From contig ML133454.1 of assembly GCA_003864495.1 (NCBI GenBank), positions 1,955,149 to 2,019,148 of the forward strand: a DNA stretch of 64,000 nucleotides, written 5' to 3'. This stretch comes from Nemopilema nomurai. Its lineage: Eukaryota; Cnidaria; Scyphozoa; Rhizostomeae; Rhizostomatidae. The notes beneath the pieces were generated by a model that did not search any database, was not told the DNA's origin, and saw only the letters and a program-made list of their open reading frames with translations. A program made the position numbers and the translations under genes. Shown one piece after another: positions 24,655 through 36,552 of the stretch. Position 1 is the stretch's first letter, and every line of letters starts with the position of its first letter.

Positions 24655-24815
24655 AGCCCAATCTCCATTAGGCGGAAAATTGTCGAGCCGCGAAAAGTTG
24701 GATGACTTTCTACTTTTCGCTAGTCGGCATTTTCCGCCGCGACAATTTCAATTAGCCAATTAGATCGCAGGAAATTTTTCCGCCTCGATATTTTCCGCCT
24801 AGTGGAGATTGGGCT
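24655..24815. mobile_element. PIF/Harbinger-like MITE (161 bp)
   Basis: The ends begin AGCCCAATCTCCA and finish in the near-perfect inverse. The inverted similarity extends about 30 bases inward through AGGCGGAAAAT. TTA flanks both ends exactly, at 24652-24654 and 24816-24818. A 3-bp TTA/TAA duplication is typical of PIF/Harbinger elements. The centre carries further hairpin-forming TTTTCCGCC and GGCGGAAAA copies. It has no coding capacity. Confidence 0.85.
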
Positions 24816-25981
24816 TTAATCGTTCACCTCTCTGCTCAGCATGCTAAAGTCAGTCTTTTATCTAGGTAGACAGCTCTGTCAACAATATTTCGCTGTGCCT
24901 ATATAGAAGACTAATAAACGAAATACCAGGAAGTTTTGTTGTTAACAACTTTGAAGAACATCCACTAGCTCCCAAGTACTTGGTCATGGTCCAGTGATTT
25001 TGATTTCGGCAGGGATGCTTTTGTCCAACTGACAGGTCCCATTTCGAAGGTGATATTTTCATTAGCCATCTTGATCAGGGGGTATTATCCCATTATAGAA
25101 CTTGATTGATTTGGCATCGACTACAACAAACGGAAAACCGAAAACCATATTTACAGTTTGAAAAATATTTTGTACACTGCCACATAAAACGTATTGTTGA
25201 AATAACAAAACTATTGAGAAATATGATCAAGGACACGCCAAAATAATGCCCAGCATAAAGTACTAAGGGCAAAAGTGAAAAAATTATGCAAAACATGATG
25301 TCATCAAGACAGTAGCTACGAATCAATTTCTTATGGCTGACTAAACTCGACCAAGCTAAGGTGAATCCATTTCAAGATTGTAAAAGAAGTTTACAGACCT
25401 AGACGCAAAGACGCACTTCTAGAGAGTTCTTCTTTGAAAATTGTGCCATGATTATTAAACTTAATTTTATTTCTCTGCAGCTTTTGCTATAGTTGAGACC
25501 GATTGCGTCATAAACAAGAAGTGCTATAGGAAGTTATGACATTTAAGGCTTTACATTGTAATTGAAACTCTTGAAGTGACGCATATATTACAGCTACCAG
25601 CGTCAATGTGAAAAGAAATTATCCTTTCACCTAAGAATAACGTTTTCAATAAAAGCCACTTTGAATGATGACCAAAAAACTTCTTTTGACGCCTTTAAAG
25701 ATAAGATTATTTACTGTGTCGCGATATCTAAAATTTTGATTATGTGAATATTTTCTAATTGATTAAATTGAACTCATGAATTGAAATTACACTATTTTCG
25801 TTCTGTTTATGAGACCATATGTGAGACATTGTATCTACTTGATTGAATTGGATGCAACTGTGTACCCCCTGGCTAAGATGCCGGTGGTGCACAATACGGG
25901 TAATTTTCAATCACACTAATGCGCCACACTCTCAGGAATTCCAAAATGCACTTGGAACTATAATTTCTGATTTTTCCTGAC

Positions 25982-28900
25982 ATGGCTTCCGACAAAATAC
26001 GTACGGATTGCCCGGCTCTGCCAAAAGGCTGGATAAGAGAAATTGTGACCAGGAAGTCTGGGGCATCAGCTGGCAAATCAGATGTCTATTATTATAGGTA
26101 AGCTAAGCCTGTTGTTCTCTATAAGAAGGCCGTTGTCGAAGGGACTCGAGGAAAGCAGTGAATTGTATCGCTGAAACATCAACGACTCTAAGGACGCTGT
26201 AGTTTGGAGCTGTATAAAGATTGAAAGTTATCACTGAGGTAGCAATTAATGCATTCAAACTTAAATGTAGATTTATAGAACATGGCAACGGGGCTCTTTG
26301 TATCGGGCCTAAGGCGAAACCAGATCACAACGGGCCTTGTGTTGATAGCAAAATATGCCGCTTCAACTGTTTATGTTTATGATGAAAAAAATCATTTCTG
26401 TTTCTTTCAAAAAATGTTATTATTGGTTGGTAAAGCTTTTGCTCTCGCAAATAGAAAAATGCGTTACAGCCACACTGGTTTTTACAAACGTCATGTCGCC
26501 TCCTTTGTTTTGGCCAACTTGTTTGAAAAGGTTTTTTGATGCACTGATCATAAATAGTTTGATAAGTTTTTTGGTCGTTAAAAAGCCTGAAACTCGGGTT
26601 AATAGAACTACAGTAAGGTCTGAGTTTATTCTGAGGGCATTGCTTAAAGTCTTTGGGCCTTTTCAGACAAGATGGACAGCTGCAACGCTTGGTGGCGATG
26701 AATAGATTAATTTTGTACGTCTACGAAAAAACTCGAATTTCTTTCAGCTTTTTTTTAGAGAGAGATAGAGATAGAGAGGGGGAAGTAAATGATGATCTAA
26801 AGTGAAAATGTCAGATAGTTATAGAACATTTATTAGTTTCTTGCTGTTTATACTTTTTTAAAAGTATTAAGAAACATTTTTACTATATAAGACATGTCCG
26901 CAGAGCTAATTATTTAAAGTAAGATCATAGTTTTATTACAAGATGCCAATATTTTAAGACAAAATGTAATTTCTTATTGTTTTATTTACTAAACCTCTTA
27001 AATAGAAGTAGGTTTTTTGCCTCATTTTATGCAAACAGTGATACTGCAGTATGGAAGAATGGTTTATATAGTAAAATAAATCAGTTTTACTTTACACCAA
27101 CAGTTTTATGGCAAAATTTATTTTGAACCCTTTAAAAGAACAGCTCATAAATCAAGAAACTTTTCGAGCTACTTTCACATCCAGTCCATAGCCATTTACA
27201 TTAATCTTGACAAGTGGAAAATGACCAAAAGCTGATAAAATAGATAATCATTTGCAAATCGTAAGCACTAGGGGATTGAGAGCCCATGATTGGCTGTCTA
27301 ACAACCAACCGCCTTCTACTTCACACCTTTATTAGAAGAGTGAAAATGAAACAGAAACTCCATCTGTCTACATAGAATGAGATTTTGTTAGAGGAACCAG
27401 ACAGTACAAGAAACCTAGACAGACAAAGTAGAGCAAAATAAAATATGATCCAAAAGGCTGTATATATGACCTGAAATGAACCAGAGAGACTAAGAGCTCT
27501 GCTTCTGTGCACTCTTAAGCCTACTCTTGCAATAAACTTCATACCACCATATCTTTAAGTGTTAATGCACCTTTGTGCCCTGACAAGATAAGTTTGACAT
27601 CTGAGTCACAAAGTTGTGTCACATTAACAACATCTTTAAGCCCCTTTCAGTTACTCATCCTTTTTTATAAAAGGATTTTAATTTTCCATCCAAATTTTCA
27701 ATGTCACCTATTATCAATTTGGAATATTATCAATTATCAAATTTTTCATTCCTAGTGCAGATTTTCTTTGGGCCTAGTAACAACAAATTTCATCATTAGT
27801 TTTTCAGCAGTAAGTTTCCTTGCTTATGCACAAGATTAAGGTGCTGTTAAAATAGTCCTATTGATAGCTTTTCTGCATTCTTGGTATTTTTGTCAAAAAT
27901 AACTGTAAAAGTAAGTGTGGAATTTGAGGGGAAAGGTACCAGTCTTGTTTGCTACAATCGTTTTTACTTGCAAGTTACTTTTTAATTTTTAGCAAAAGTT
28001 TGCCAAAAAGCAAAACCACCCCTTTCTCATTGCTGAAATGTACACATAATTTCCTTCCCTGCATCCTTTTAGAAATCAAAGTTACTCTAACAAATTTTCA
28101 GGAATTTCAAGAACCTAATAAACTTCATCTTGAAATAAACCTATTATGTAATATTATTTTGATAATTAAGGCCCAATTTTAGTTCCAGGATTATTGTTTC
28201 TTGATCAATTCATTAAATGTTTATTTCCATGGTATCTGAACAATAAATAAGATTAATAACCTTGCAAAAGGAGACAAAACAACTTGCTTCAACATCTTAA
28301 ATCATCATTTTGCTTTGTTACCCCTTGCAATACTTCAGTATCCACAGTTATGCTTTGCTTTTGAATCAGAATTGAAATGAGGCATAACTTTCACAAGATA
28401 TTCTACTTTATTTCCTTTTATTTCTGAATGGGTTTGCTTATGGGGTCTGAATGGGTCTGTCAAAAAAGTCTTTAAGTTTATACTCTATTCTTTTGAATAA
28501 TGACTCATCAAAATGTCAAATGTCTTCATCTGGCTCATCTTTTCCAGCATCAAAATGTAATTTAATTCTAATTTTATAGATGGATGTAAATGACTGTTTG
28601 TTAGAGATGCTGCAGAATTTCTAGAAGTGGTTTTTAGGTAATGAATCTTAAATCATTTGTTTAATTTTCAGTATATATCTAATTTCTTTTAGCCCTGAAG
28701 GCAAGAAATTTCGATCAAGACCCCAGATTGCGCAGTATTTTGGAGGCTCACTGGATCTAACCAAATTTGACTTCAGAACTGGAAGGATTGATCCAAACAT
28801 GAGGCCAAGGAAGCGACTACGTGGAGCCGAAGTGAATTATGGGAAAGACTTCAATAGACCAACTTTGATCAGTCCCAGAAGGCTTACAAAGCGTGGTATT

Positions 28901-29467
28901 GAGAAGAGAAAGATCAAATTGATCAATAACCTCCAAGATGAACCAGAGTCTAAACCAGTGGCAACAGAAGTCGGTGAGGACAAAGGCACTGTTCGTTTGA
29001 CAAGAGCTCAAGAGCGGGCCGAAGCAGAGATTGAATTGAAGAAGAGACGGGTTAGAGAAGCATCTTCTAGTCGCGAGCTTAGCAGGCCCAAGCAGTTGTT
29101 TTGGCAGAGACGTCTGCAAGGGCTACGTTCTGTCAACTCTGAGACGAACAAGCCTTCGAAGCCTATCAAGCTGCAAGCTGACCTGAAAAGTTTGACGCCA
29201 GGTGGTGACCATGAGACACTCGTGCACAGCATAGTATCTTATCTTCATAATAATGTCAAGGTGGTTGGGCAAAACATGTCGCTAAATGCCTTGAAGAAGA
29301 ATCCAGGCATATGGTGCAACCCGGAGCAGCCGTTTTGTCCGCCATTTTTTGTCACACCAGACATGATCCGTGAACAGGAACGAAGAGTAGAGATGGCAAG
29401 AAAGAACTTGGCAGATTCAATAGAAACACTTAAGTGCATGGAGGAAGATGATTATGAATCAGAGTAG
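25982..29467 (+). CDS. MBD2/3: Methyl-CpG-binding domain protein, MBD2/3 type
   Basis: Nuclear reader of methylated DNA and subunit of the NuRD deacetylase-remodelling complex. Two exons, 25982-26097 and 28693-29467, joined in a Ser codon, give 296 residues. The MBD is at about 8-75: CPALPKGW, then IVTRKSGASAGKSDVYYYSP across the splice, then GKKFRSRPQIAQYF and FDFRTG. These are characteristic MBD2/3 residues, including the DNA-contacting Arg of the RKSG loop and the Tyr/Asp region. After a basic, Lys/Arg/Glu-rich middle come RPKQLFWQRRLQGL, the MBD2/3-specific C-terminal region that recruits the histone deacetylase core, and an amphipathic helix (IREQERRVEMARKNLADSI) expected to form the coiled coil with p66/GATAD2. 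It ends with an acidic tail. A single MBD2/3 gene is the usual invertebrate state. The first intron, 2.6 kb, contains no recognised gene. Confidence 0.94.
26098..28692 (+). other. MBD2/3 intron 1
   Basis: A 2.6-kb intron with a GTAAGC donor and a TTTCTTTTAG acceptor. It splits the MBD, a boundary shared with other MBD2/3 genes as I recall. No exon or transposon is recognised. A short GA-rich run lies near 26757-26785. Confidence 0.75.
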
Positions 29468-31588
29468 GATCGCAGCATTTGAAACATTTGTTTCGAAGGG
29501 TTCATTTTTAATGTAAATTAGTACGCTATAGATCGTGCAACTTCAGGCCCAGTCAAAGAGTCTCTTTTTTAATTTTTTGATAATCCATTTTCCATCCTTT
29601 AAAATGGATATCAGTCGTCAAAAATCAACTTTCGTCCTGTTTTTATCTGTTCGAGTATTTTTCGATTCAGCAGGAAATTAAATGTTTCCAAAATTCGATG
29701 AAGTTGCATGTCACTACAATATGAGGCTTTGGAGCTTGATTATTTCAGTTCAATCGACATTTAGCATTTTCCCTTATTAGAGGCTATTTGTAGAAATTTT
29801 ATAGCAAAAAAAGTTTTGTTCCAATGTTATGTTAGACTATTTCCAGGTAAAAACTGAGCTGTCTCGTAAATGGAATCCCGATAGGTGGGTTCTCAACAGC
29901 CGCTATCAGTATTCCGGGCAAGCAAATGCCCGGCTAAACGAATGCCCGGCTTGTCCTGGATATGACATAATGAAACAACATACTTTCAACTATTTTATGA
30001 GGAAAAGCAGCCTACAATGGTTGCAGTTCGGTTGCTTGGAGTACGGGGTACAAGCATTCCTGTAAAAGCTCATCGAATTTGTCCATCAGTTCATATTCAT
30101 CATCTGAATAACGTAATTTGTTTGTATATGAAGGCAATTAGTAGGTGAAAACAACTTGTCTTCTCTCATGTGAAACTCTCCACTCTACATTTATTGTACT
30201 GTGTTTTTATTGTATCGCACTGCATTTATCGTTGTCTTTACGAAATAGACAGGATAAAGTTAGAGATTACCTCGCTCTTTCTCATCTTCATAGGAAATTA
30301 CCAGGATATTTTTAAAGAAAAGTTATGTTCATTTGAAGTTATGTGGCGCGGTGTCAAGATGGACCTATGAACACTTTCACACTGTACAAGCCGTTTTCAA
30401 GTATTGCACACTAGTCTTTTTATCCATACAGCAAATAGCTGAATATATGCTAGTTGTGACAACGTGCATATATGCTACTAAAAGTGCTGTACTCCTTGTT
30501 TCGATTTTTATGAATAAACCTTTGACAGTAATGAGAGGATTGGAGACAATTGGATTGGTTTTTGAAGCACTTTCCAGCAAAACTGCGCTTGCTAAAGGGT
30601 AATGACTATCGGGTTATCCCTGCAATAGTTTGTACCTTCCCCTGTCGGGTCCCGTGCGTGGTATTGGTATCCAAAGGCCCCCGCTACGATTTCGCAAATG
30701 GGGAGTTGTTAGGTTTACTATCACCCGAGGGGCCAACAAAATCAGCAATATTAAAGGTAAATGATAGGTGAATGATGACACAGTTTTTTGCTTTAAATGA
30801 TAAGAGTTGAAATATTCTATATAGATAAATATCTAAAATATATATATTTACAAATCCTCTTTGAAAATTTTTGAATAATGCTCTTTCTATTTTGCTTTGC
30901 GCTAATAAACTCATTAGCAACATCTATTTTTGAGATTTTGTCGGCCCCCTCTTTTTGAGATAATAATATTGCTAGACGATCGAAGCCATGTTTTTAATCT
31001 ACGTGCCAGCGAAAAAGTTCGGCGCTTTTTAGCTACACCAACAAGGATTAGTTCCAACAACTTAATTACATTTTCAACCAGTTTGAAATCGGCTTTAGTT
31101 TACGTTGTCATTGTTTTTATTCCTCTTTGAAAGTAGAAATTTGTTCATTTGCAAACATTTTGCGCAGAATTAGAAGTTCTGAGGGCAATGCTGATACACT
31201 CAGATCATCTTTGTAGGATTGTATGGTAGGATTTGGGGTTAAGCCTTCACGAACAACTGCTCAGTGGAGAAGAAAATTGCTTTGGTTGCTGGAACTGAAA
31301 AAACCGTTACTTCGCTTAAAGGTGATGGGAATATGTCCCCACTGACCCCGATAATACCAGTCTTTCTACCTCTTCCAAATACCACGTAATGTGAAGGTGT
31401 ACGTATTTTAAGAAATATGACTTTCTAATCAGTTTCTTACAGTGACTAGGCCACAAACCCCCTGAGTAGAGACTAAGTCAGTGGAAAGATAGAGAAATTG
31501 TTTGTTTGCAATATTTGTTTTTAATATCAAGCCTTAATAAAGGAATGGGTGCCCAAATCAACTTCTGTCACTTGAGAGAAAACATAGC
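29468..31588. other. Intergenic region between MBD2/3 and the hAT insertion
   Basis: It includes the MBD2/3 3' UTR. No gene or repeat is recognised. Short open frames here show no codon bias or family resemblance. Because the hAT transposon follows directly, this and 36299-36552 were one continuous intergenic region before that insertion. Confidence 0.5.
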
Positions 31589-31596
31589 CACACCAC

Positions 31597-34500
31597 CAGT
31601 GGTGGCGCCAGAGGGGGGGCAGGGGGGGCTACAGCCCCCCCGTCGGAGGAGGCTAGCCCCTCCGTCGGAAGATAAATTATGCTTGAATTTTTTTTGTCGG
31701 AGCGAATTTTTTAAGTTTTGGCGGAAATAGAAATTTCTAAAAGGACTGTTATCAGAATTCAGGAAGCTCATCCCAAAACAACTCATCGACACATCAATTT
31801 CATGGTAAATAATAATCTGTTATAAGAAGTTTGAATTGGTTGTTTAGATGTTCAGTACCAGGTGTTTTCCGCATGCTGTTAAATTTGATCTTATGTTATG
31901 GATAGTGCAGTTCGTCCAAATCTTGCTTGCTATAACCAACCTACAACATCGGAATATTTTTGTGCGATAGCGATATGGCAACAAATGTTACCCGTTTCAG
32001 TGTTAGATGTAGTATATGTAATGACGTATTTAACAATGATTACGCTGCCCGCCACACGAAGTCCAAGCACAAAGATTTGGCTGCAATGGGAAGGACTGCT
32101 CCTACGACGGCAATAGTTGAAACGGACTCGCAGCAGAGAAAAATAAAAACATTTTTTCAATCAAAAGGCGGTACTTTTCCAAAGAAACGAAAGGTTAATG
32201 ATTTTGAAACTGAAAGAACAACAGAAGACCCCGAAGAACAAGAAGTTGAAATTTCGAAAATTCAAGACGAAGAGCAAATCGAACGTGGTATGTTATACGT
32301 TTTAATATTTAAGTCCTTTTAATACGAGGAAAAACACTTAGCAAAGGGCTTCAGCCATAAAAACAATCAAACTCATTTACGTAGTAGCTAAGCCATTTTA
32401 CCCCATCCCAACCATACATATTTGTAGTGTTTTGCTTCTACGTACACGTTTTTTTATTTATAAGAAACTTGACTCAAGCCCAGAGTACTAATAGTTTCCA
32501 AATTTCTTATTTTTTACTATTTTTAAGGGAAACCATCTATTACTATTTACGATAAATCCTTCTAGTTTTTTTATAAACAAGTTCCTTATTAAGAAAAAAA
32601 CGTGTATTTTTATAGGAAACCTAGCTCTCCAGAAATTAAAAGTTTCTTATTTTCGGACCTATATAATATGGGATTTCACTGCGACTGCGACATATTTAAA
32701 CAAATATACCTGGCTATGACTGGATGAGGAATAAACCTTGTTAGACGTATAAATTTCTTCGTTTTATTTACAAATAAAAATAATTTTTTGGATGATTTTG
32801 ATATTAAGAGTCACAAAAGATTGATTAGTAAAAATGCCTTTTTGTCCATCTCCCAGGAGATATTATAATCTTTTTCACACATGTAAAACAGGGTAGTAAA
32901 TCATTTGTTTAAACTTCCAGGTACAACTTCTAGCTTGGACCCCGAAGTCACGAATGTAGATGCTGACAACTACGTCACCATTTCGGAAGCCGAACAGTCG
33001 ATGTCGGACATTGTGGAAGCAGCAAATGAAAGCGACAGCAACGAGGATATCGAGGAAAATTTGGAACAGTTGGAACTCGAGTTGGAAGATGAAGTTGATC
33101 CTGCAGGATTATCAGCCGAAGGTATACTAACTAGCTATCAGATATAATCGTAACTCTCCATTAACCAGCGGCGTAGGGGGGTACTAAAAAGTGGAAGGGC
33201 GCGTGAAAAAAGGGCACCTTGGTATGTAATTAAGACGAAGGCAAACCCTGCTAGAAGGGCACGGGGGCATGCTCGCCCGGAAAAGTTTTGCATATAAGCA
33301 GCCACTTTGGCTCCCATAGCCTCTTTCGCACTAAAGCTCAAAGAAAAGTCTAAAACAATGAAAAGAGGCACTTCTCAGATATAAAATAGGGCACTGCCAA
33401 GAACTTAACAGGAAAAAAGTTTGCAAAGTGTGATGGATAATTTTTTTCGTTTTAGCACTTCAAGGAGATTCGAGAGGACCGCAACTTACACTATCCGTCG
33501 CTGGCCCCAAGGACATATCCTCAACCAAAGACGGCGGACCTGTGCAGCCTCGTAATATTTCCTTCCCTACACATTTGATTGGCAATCAGCATCGCGCATT
33601 CACACCTTTGCTGTATGAAAAGTATCCCTGGATTGAGTATTCGCAAATGGAGGATGCCATCTTCTGTTTCCACTGTCGTAATTTTTCAGAGAATCGGAAG
33701 GATCCAGCGTTTGTTAGTCAAGGCTTGCGCAATTGGAAAAGATGCTATGGCACCAAAGTGAATGATAACAAACTCTTGCAACATCAAACCAGCCATCTTC
33801 ATGCCCAAAGTGTAGCTGCTAAAGCGCACTATGAAAACGTTAAGTCTGGAAATTTTCAGACCATTGCCACACTTCATGATGCCGCTTATTCGAAACTGGT
33901 TAAAGACAACAGGCATTACATGCGAGTGATTTGCGAAGTCCTGCTTCTCACTGCTCAGCGGAAGATTGCCCAACGTGAGACTGGAGGTTCATTTCGTGTT
34001 GCCGATATAAATAAAGAAGCTCTAGACTATGGACCTTCTTGTGGTAATTTTCTTGCGATACTTGGTCTTCTTGCAAGGCATGACCCAGTTGTTGCTGACA
34101 AAATCCGCACTGGCCCGAAAAATGCAAAGTATACTCACCACAGCGTACAGAATGCCATCTTAGACATTATGAAAGACATGGTTCTTGAGCAAATAAAAAG
34201 TGAGCTCAATAAGGCTCAGTATTTTACCGTCCTTTCAGATGAGTCTAAAGATAGAAGCAAAAAAGAGCAGCTTGTTGTTGCAGTCCGTTACTGCTACGAG
34301 AATGCCATACATGAGGAATTTATTGGCATTGCTGAGGCGCAAAGTTTAGATGCAGATGGTCTTTCAGACACAATAATTGAACGATTGCAACGCATCGAAG
34401 CCAACATGAAAGCATGCGTGGGGCAAGGCTACGATGGAGCTTCTGTTGTTTCTGGTCACCTGAATGGCGTTCAAAGGAAACTTCCTCTGAAAACCGGTGC

Positions 34501-36290
34501 TGAAATGGCTTACTACGTCCATTGCTTTTGTCATCGATTGAACCTTGTGATCGTCGATGTTGTGAAATCAATCAGTTGTGTGGCAGACATGATATCGCTA
34601 TTCAGAAGCCTGCATTCTTTTCTGAGCAGCAGCACCGTTCATGTACGATGGGTAAAGGTCCAAGAGGATCACAAGGTTCATGTGATGGAAATTGGAAAAG
34701 TTTCTGACACGAGATGGTCTTGCCAGGCGAAGCAATTCAATGTTTTCTGGGAGCGGTTGGATATCTTGGTGGAAGTCCTGCAGGATGTGATTGACACAGA
34801 TACGAACCCCGGTCGCAGAACAGAAGCTACTGGTTATCTTCTGCAGATTGACAGGAAATTTGTGAGATACCTGTTTGCCATCCGACACGTCTTGAACAAA
34901 GCCAAATTTGCGTCTGACATGTTGCAGAAACCCTCCAATGATTTGAGTCAAGCCATTGATCTCATTGCAACATTGAAAGATGAACTGGATGACTGTCAAA
35001 GCAGGGATAAGATTCAAGAGTTCTGGGATACTGCCGAAGAAGCAGCGGATCGCTTGGAATTGCCGGAAGAAAAAAGACCACCAAGAAAGAGGGCAACGCC
35101 TGCTTCTCTTCGAGAGTTTGTTGTGGAAGCATCTTCAGAGCCTCAAGTAGCAAGCGGGTTTGATGGCTACGTACAAAATGTCAAAGAAATACTAAACAGA
35201 ACAACTGCAGAACTTTGCAAGCGGTTTGACGAAAAAAACATAAAGATCATGAAAGGCATAACTGCATTGGCCCCCAAGTCGAAAAGCTACTTGGACCCAA
35301 CAACTCTTGTCAATTTTGCTGAGCTTTTTCAGTCTGAAATTGGTGCACTACGCAGTGAAATTGCCACATTTAAATATATGCTCTCAAGAAAAGAAGAAAA
35401 ACACCGCCCAAGCACACTTCTGCAACTAGAGGCACACTTGGAAAAGCTAAATGAAGCTTTCTTTGAGCTGCACCGGCTTGTATCCATCGCATGCACTTTG
35501 CCAGTCTCTTCAGCCGAATGTGAACGCAGCTTCAGCTCTATGCGCCTCATCAAGAGTGATCTGCGCTCACTTATGAAGGACGAGCGTCTAGACAGTCTGA
35601 TGATGCTAGGTATTCATCGTGCCCGTGGAAGTGCTCTTGACTTGGACTCAGTAGTAGACAGATTTAAGGCTAAGTTCCCGAAGAGTAGAATTGCTCTGTG
35701 AAACAATTTTGATTCTTGGACTTGAATTTTCGATATGTAGAAGTGCGTATTCCACCGCTTAGGTCTGTTCCTATAAAGTTACGTTGTGTTCCAGTTTTCC
35801 TTAAGTTCAGTTGGTTGCTTTTTATTTAAATTCATACTTTCCAAAGATAGGCCCTACTTGAATTGGCAACGTTTGATGAGTTGTAAAGATTTAGAGTAGT
35901 TTTAAGCTTATCTAGAGGCAGCTTTCAAAAAAAATTTCCAGGGACGCCGGAGAAGGGGGGCGCGGGGGGGCAAGCGCCCCTCCTGCCCTTTGCTAGGAGG
36001 GGCAAGGGAGGGGGCAAACGTGCCCTTAGTAATATGTCAAAAAACGTAGTAAAAAACACGATTACACCATTTTGATAGCATTTTTAGCCAATCTAATGGG
36101 TGTAGCCACCAAAATTTTCCCGGGGGAGTACCCCCGGACCCCCCGAATTTTCGGCTCGCAACGCTCGCCTTCGGTCTCCAGTACCCTTACAATTCCTTGT
36201 CGCCCCCTAGCCCTATCGTTCTCTAAAAAAATTAGCCCCTCCGTCGGAAGTGCTAGCCCCTTTGTCGGAGGAAACCTAGCGCCACCACTG
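31597..36290 (+). mobile_element. Complete autonomous hAT transposon (4694 bp)
   Basis: The termini are CAGTGGTGGCGCCAG at the left and its inverse CTAGCGCCACCACTG at the right, differing at one base. The 8-bp duplication CACACCAC is exact on both sides, at 31589-31596 and 36291-36298. Both features define the hAT superfamily. Subterminal G/C-rich sequence carries repeated TCCGTCGGA-like boxes near 31641, 31661, 36241 and 36262, likely transposase-binding sites. Inside is one three-exon transposase gene with no frame damage. It lies between MBD2/3 and importin-11, about 260 bp upstream of the importin-11 start codon. Perfect duplications plus an open gene suggest a recent insertion. Confidence 0.93.
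31975..35701 (+). CDS. hAT superfamily transposase (zinc-finger, RNase H-like, hAT dimerisation)
   Basis: Cut-and-paste transposase of the enclosing element. Proposed exons are 31975-32287, 32921-33121 and 33456-35701, with matched phases, giving about 919 residues. The N-terminal exon has a C2H2-like finger (C-S-I-C, then H-T-K-S-K-H) and a basic KKRK probable nuclear signal. The second exon is acidic. The third begins with a TTF-type zinc-binding region (FCFHCRNF, then HQTSHLHAQ). The RNase H-like core follows, with candidate catalytic acidic residues near Asp433 in LSDESKDRSK, Asp498 in GQGYDGASV, and a Glu near 859 in SSAECERSFSSM. The HCFCHRLNLVI motif is typical of this group. The C-terminal hAT dimerisation region contains LVSIACTLPVSSAECERSF. 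The start is the first ATG in frame before the finger; an alternative start is possible. Resembles TTF/ZMYM-type hAT proteins in animals. Confidence 0.9.
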
Positions 36291-36298
36291 CACACCAC

Positions 36299-36552
36299 AA
36301 CTCCTTTTGCCGCTGCAAGTTGAAGTAGAATACCTTGCCGTAACCATGCATACTTGCCTGTGAAGAATTTTCTATGCGTGGGCCTAAAACCCAAGAAATC
36401 AACTTAATTCAAGATCTATATTTCCATATTCAATGGCTAACTATCGAGGTCATCGTAGGCCTGGAGAGAGCAATTTTCTTTTAAACTTTCGCGCCAGTTT
36501 TTGAAAATGCCTCGTTTCCGCATTGGGCTTTACTCATTGCTCCAAACAAAAA
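36299..36552. promoter_or_regulatory. Importin-11 upstream region
   Basis: The 254 bases between the hAT target duplication and the importin-11 ATG. It must contain the 5' UTR and proximal promoter. No TATA box is evident. The element inserted just upstream of this stretch. Confidence 0.4.

Larger units (their letters stand above)
23374..25981. other. Intergenic region between BTBD1/2 and MBD2/3
   Basis: No supported exon. It contains the BTBD1/2 3' UTR with a likely polyadenylation signal at 23614-23619 and the PIF/Harbinger-like MITE at 24655-24815, both listed separately. An A-rich stretch lies near 24390-24480. The remainder is anonymous AT-rich sequence. Confidence 0.55.

Noticed and set aside
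31568..31792. Minus-strand frame at the left end of the hAT element
   Set aside because: Lies across the terminal inverted repeat and G-rich subterminal region; compositional.
34598..35017. A 139-codon minus-strand frame inside the hAT transposase
   Set aside because: Shadow of the strongly supported plus-strand transposase frame.
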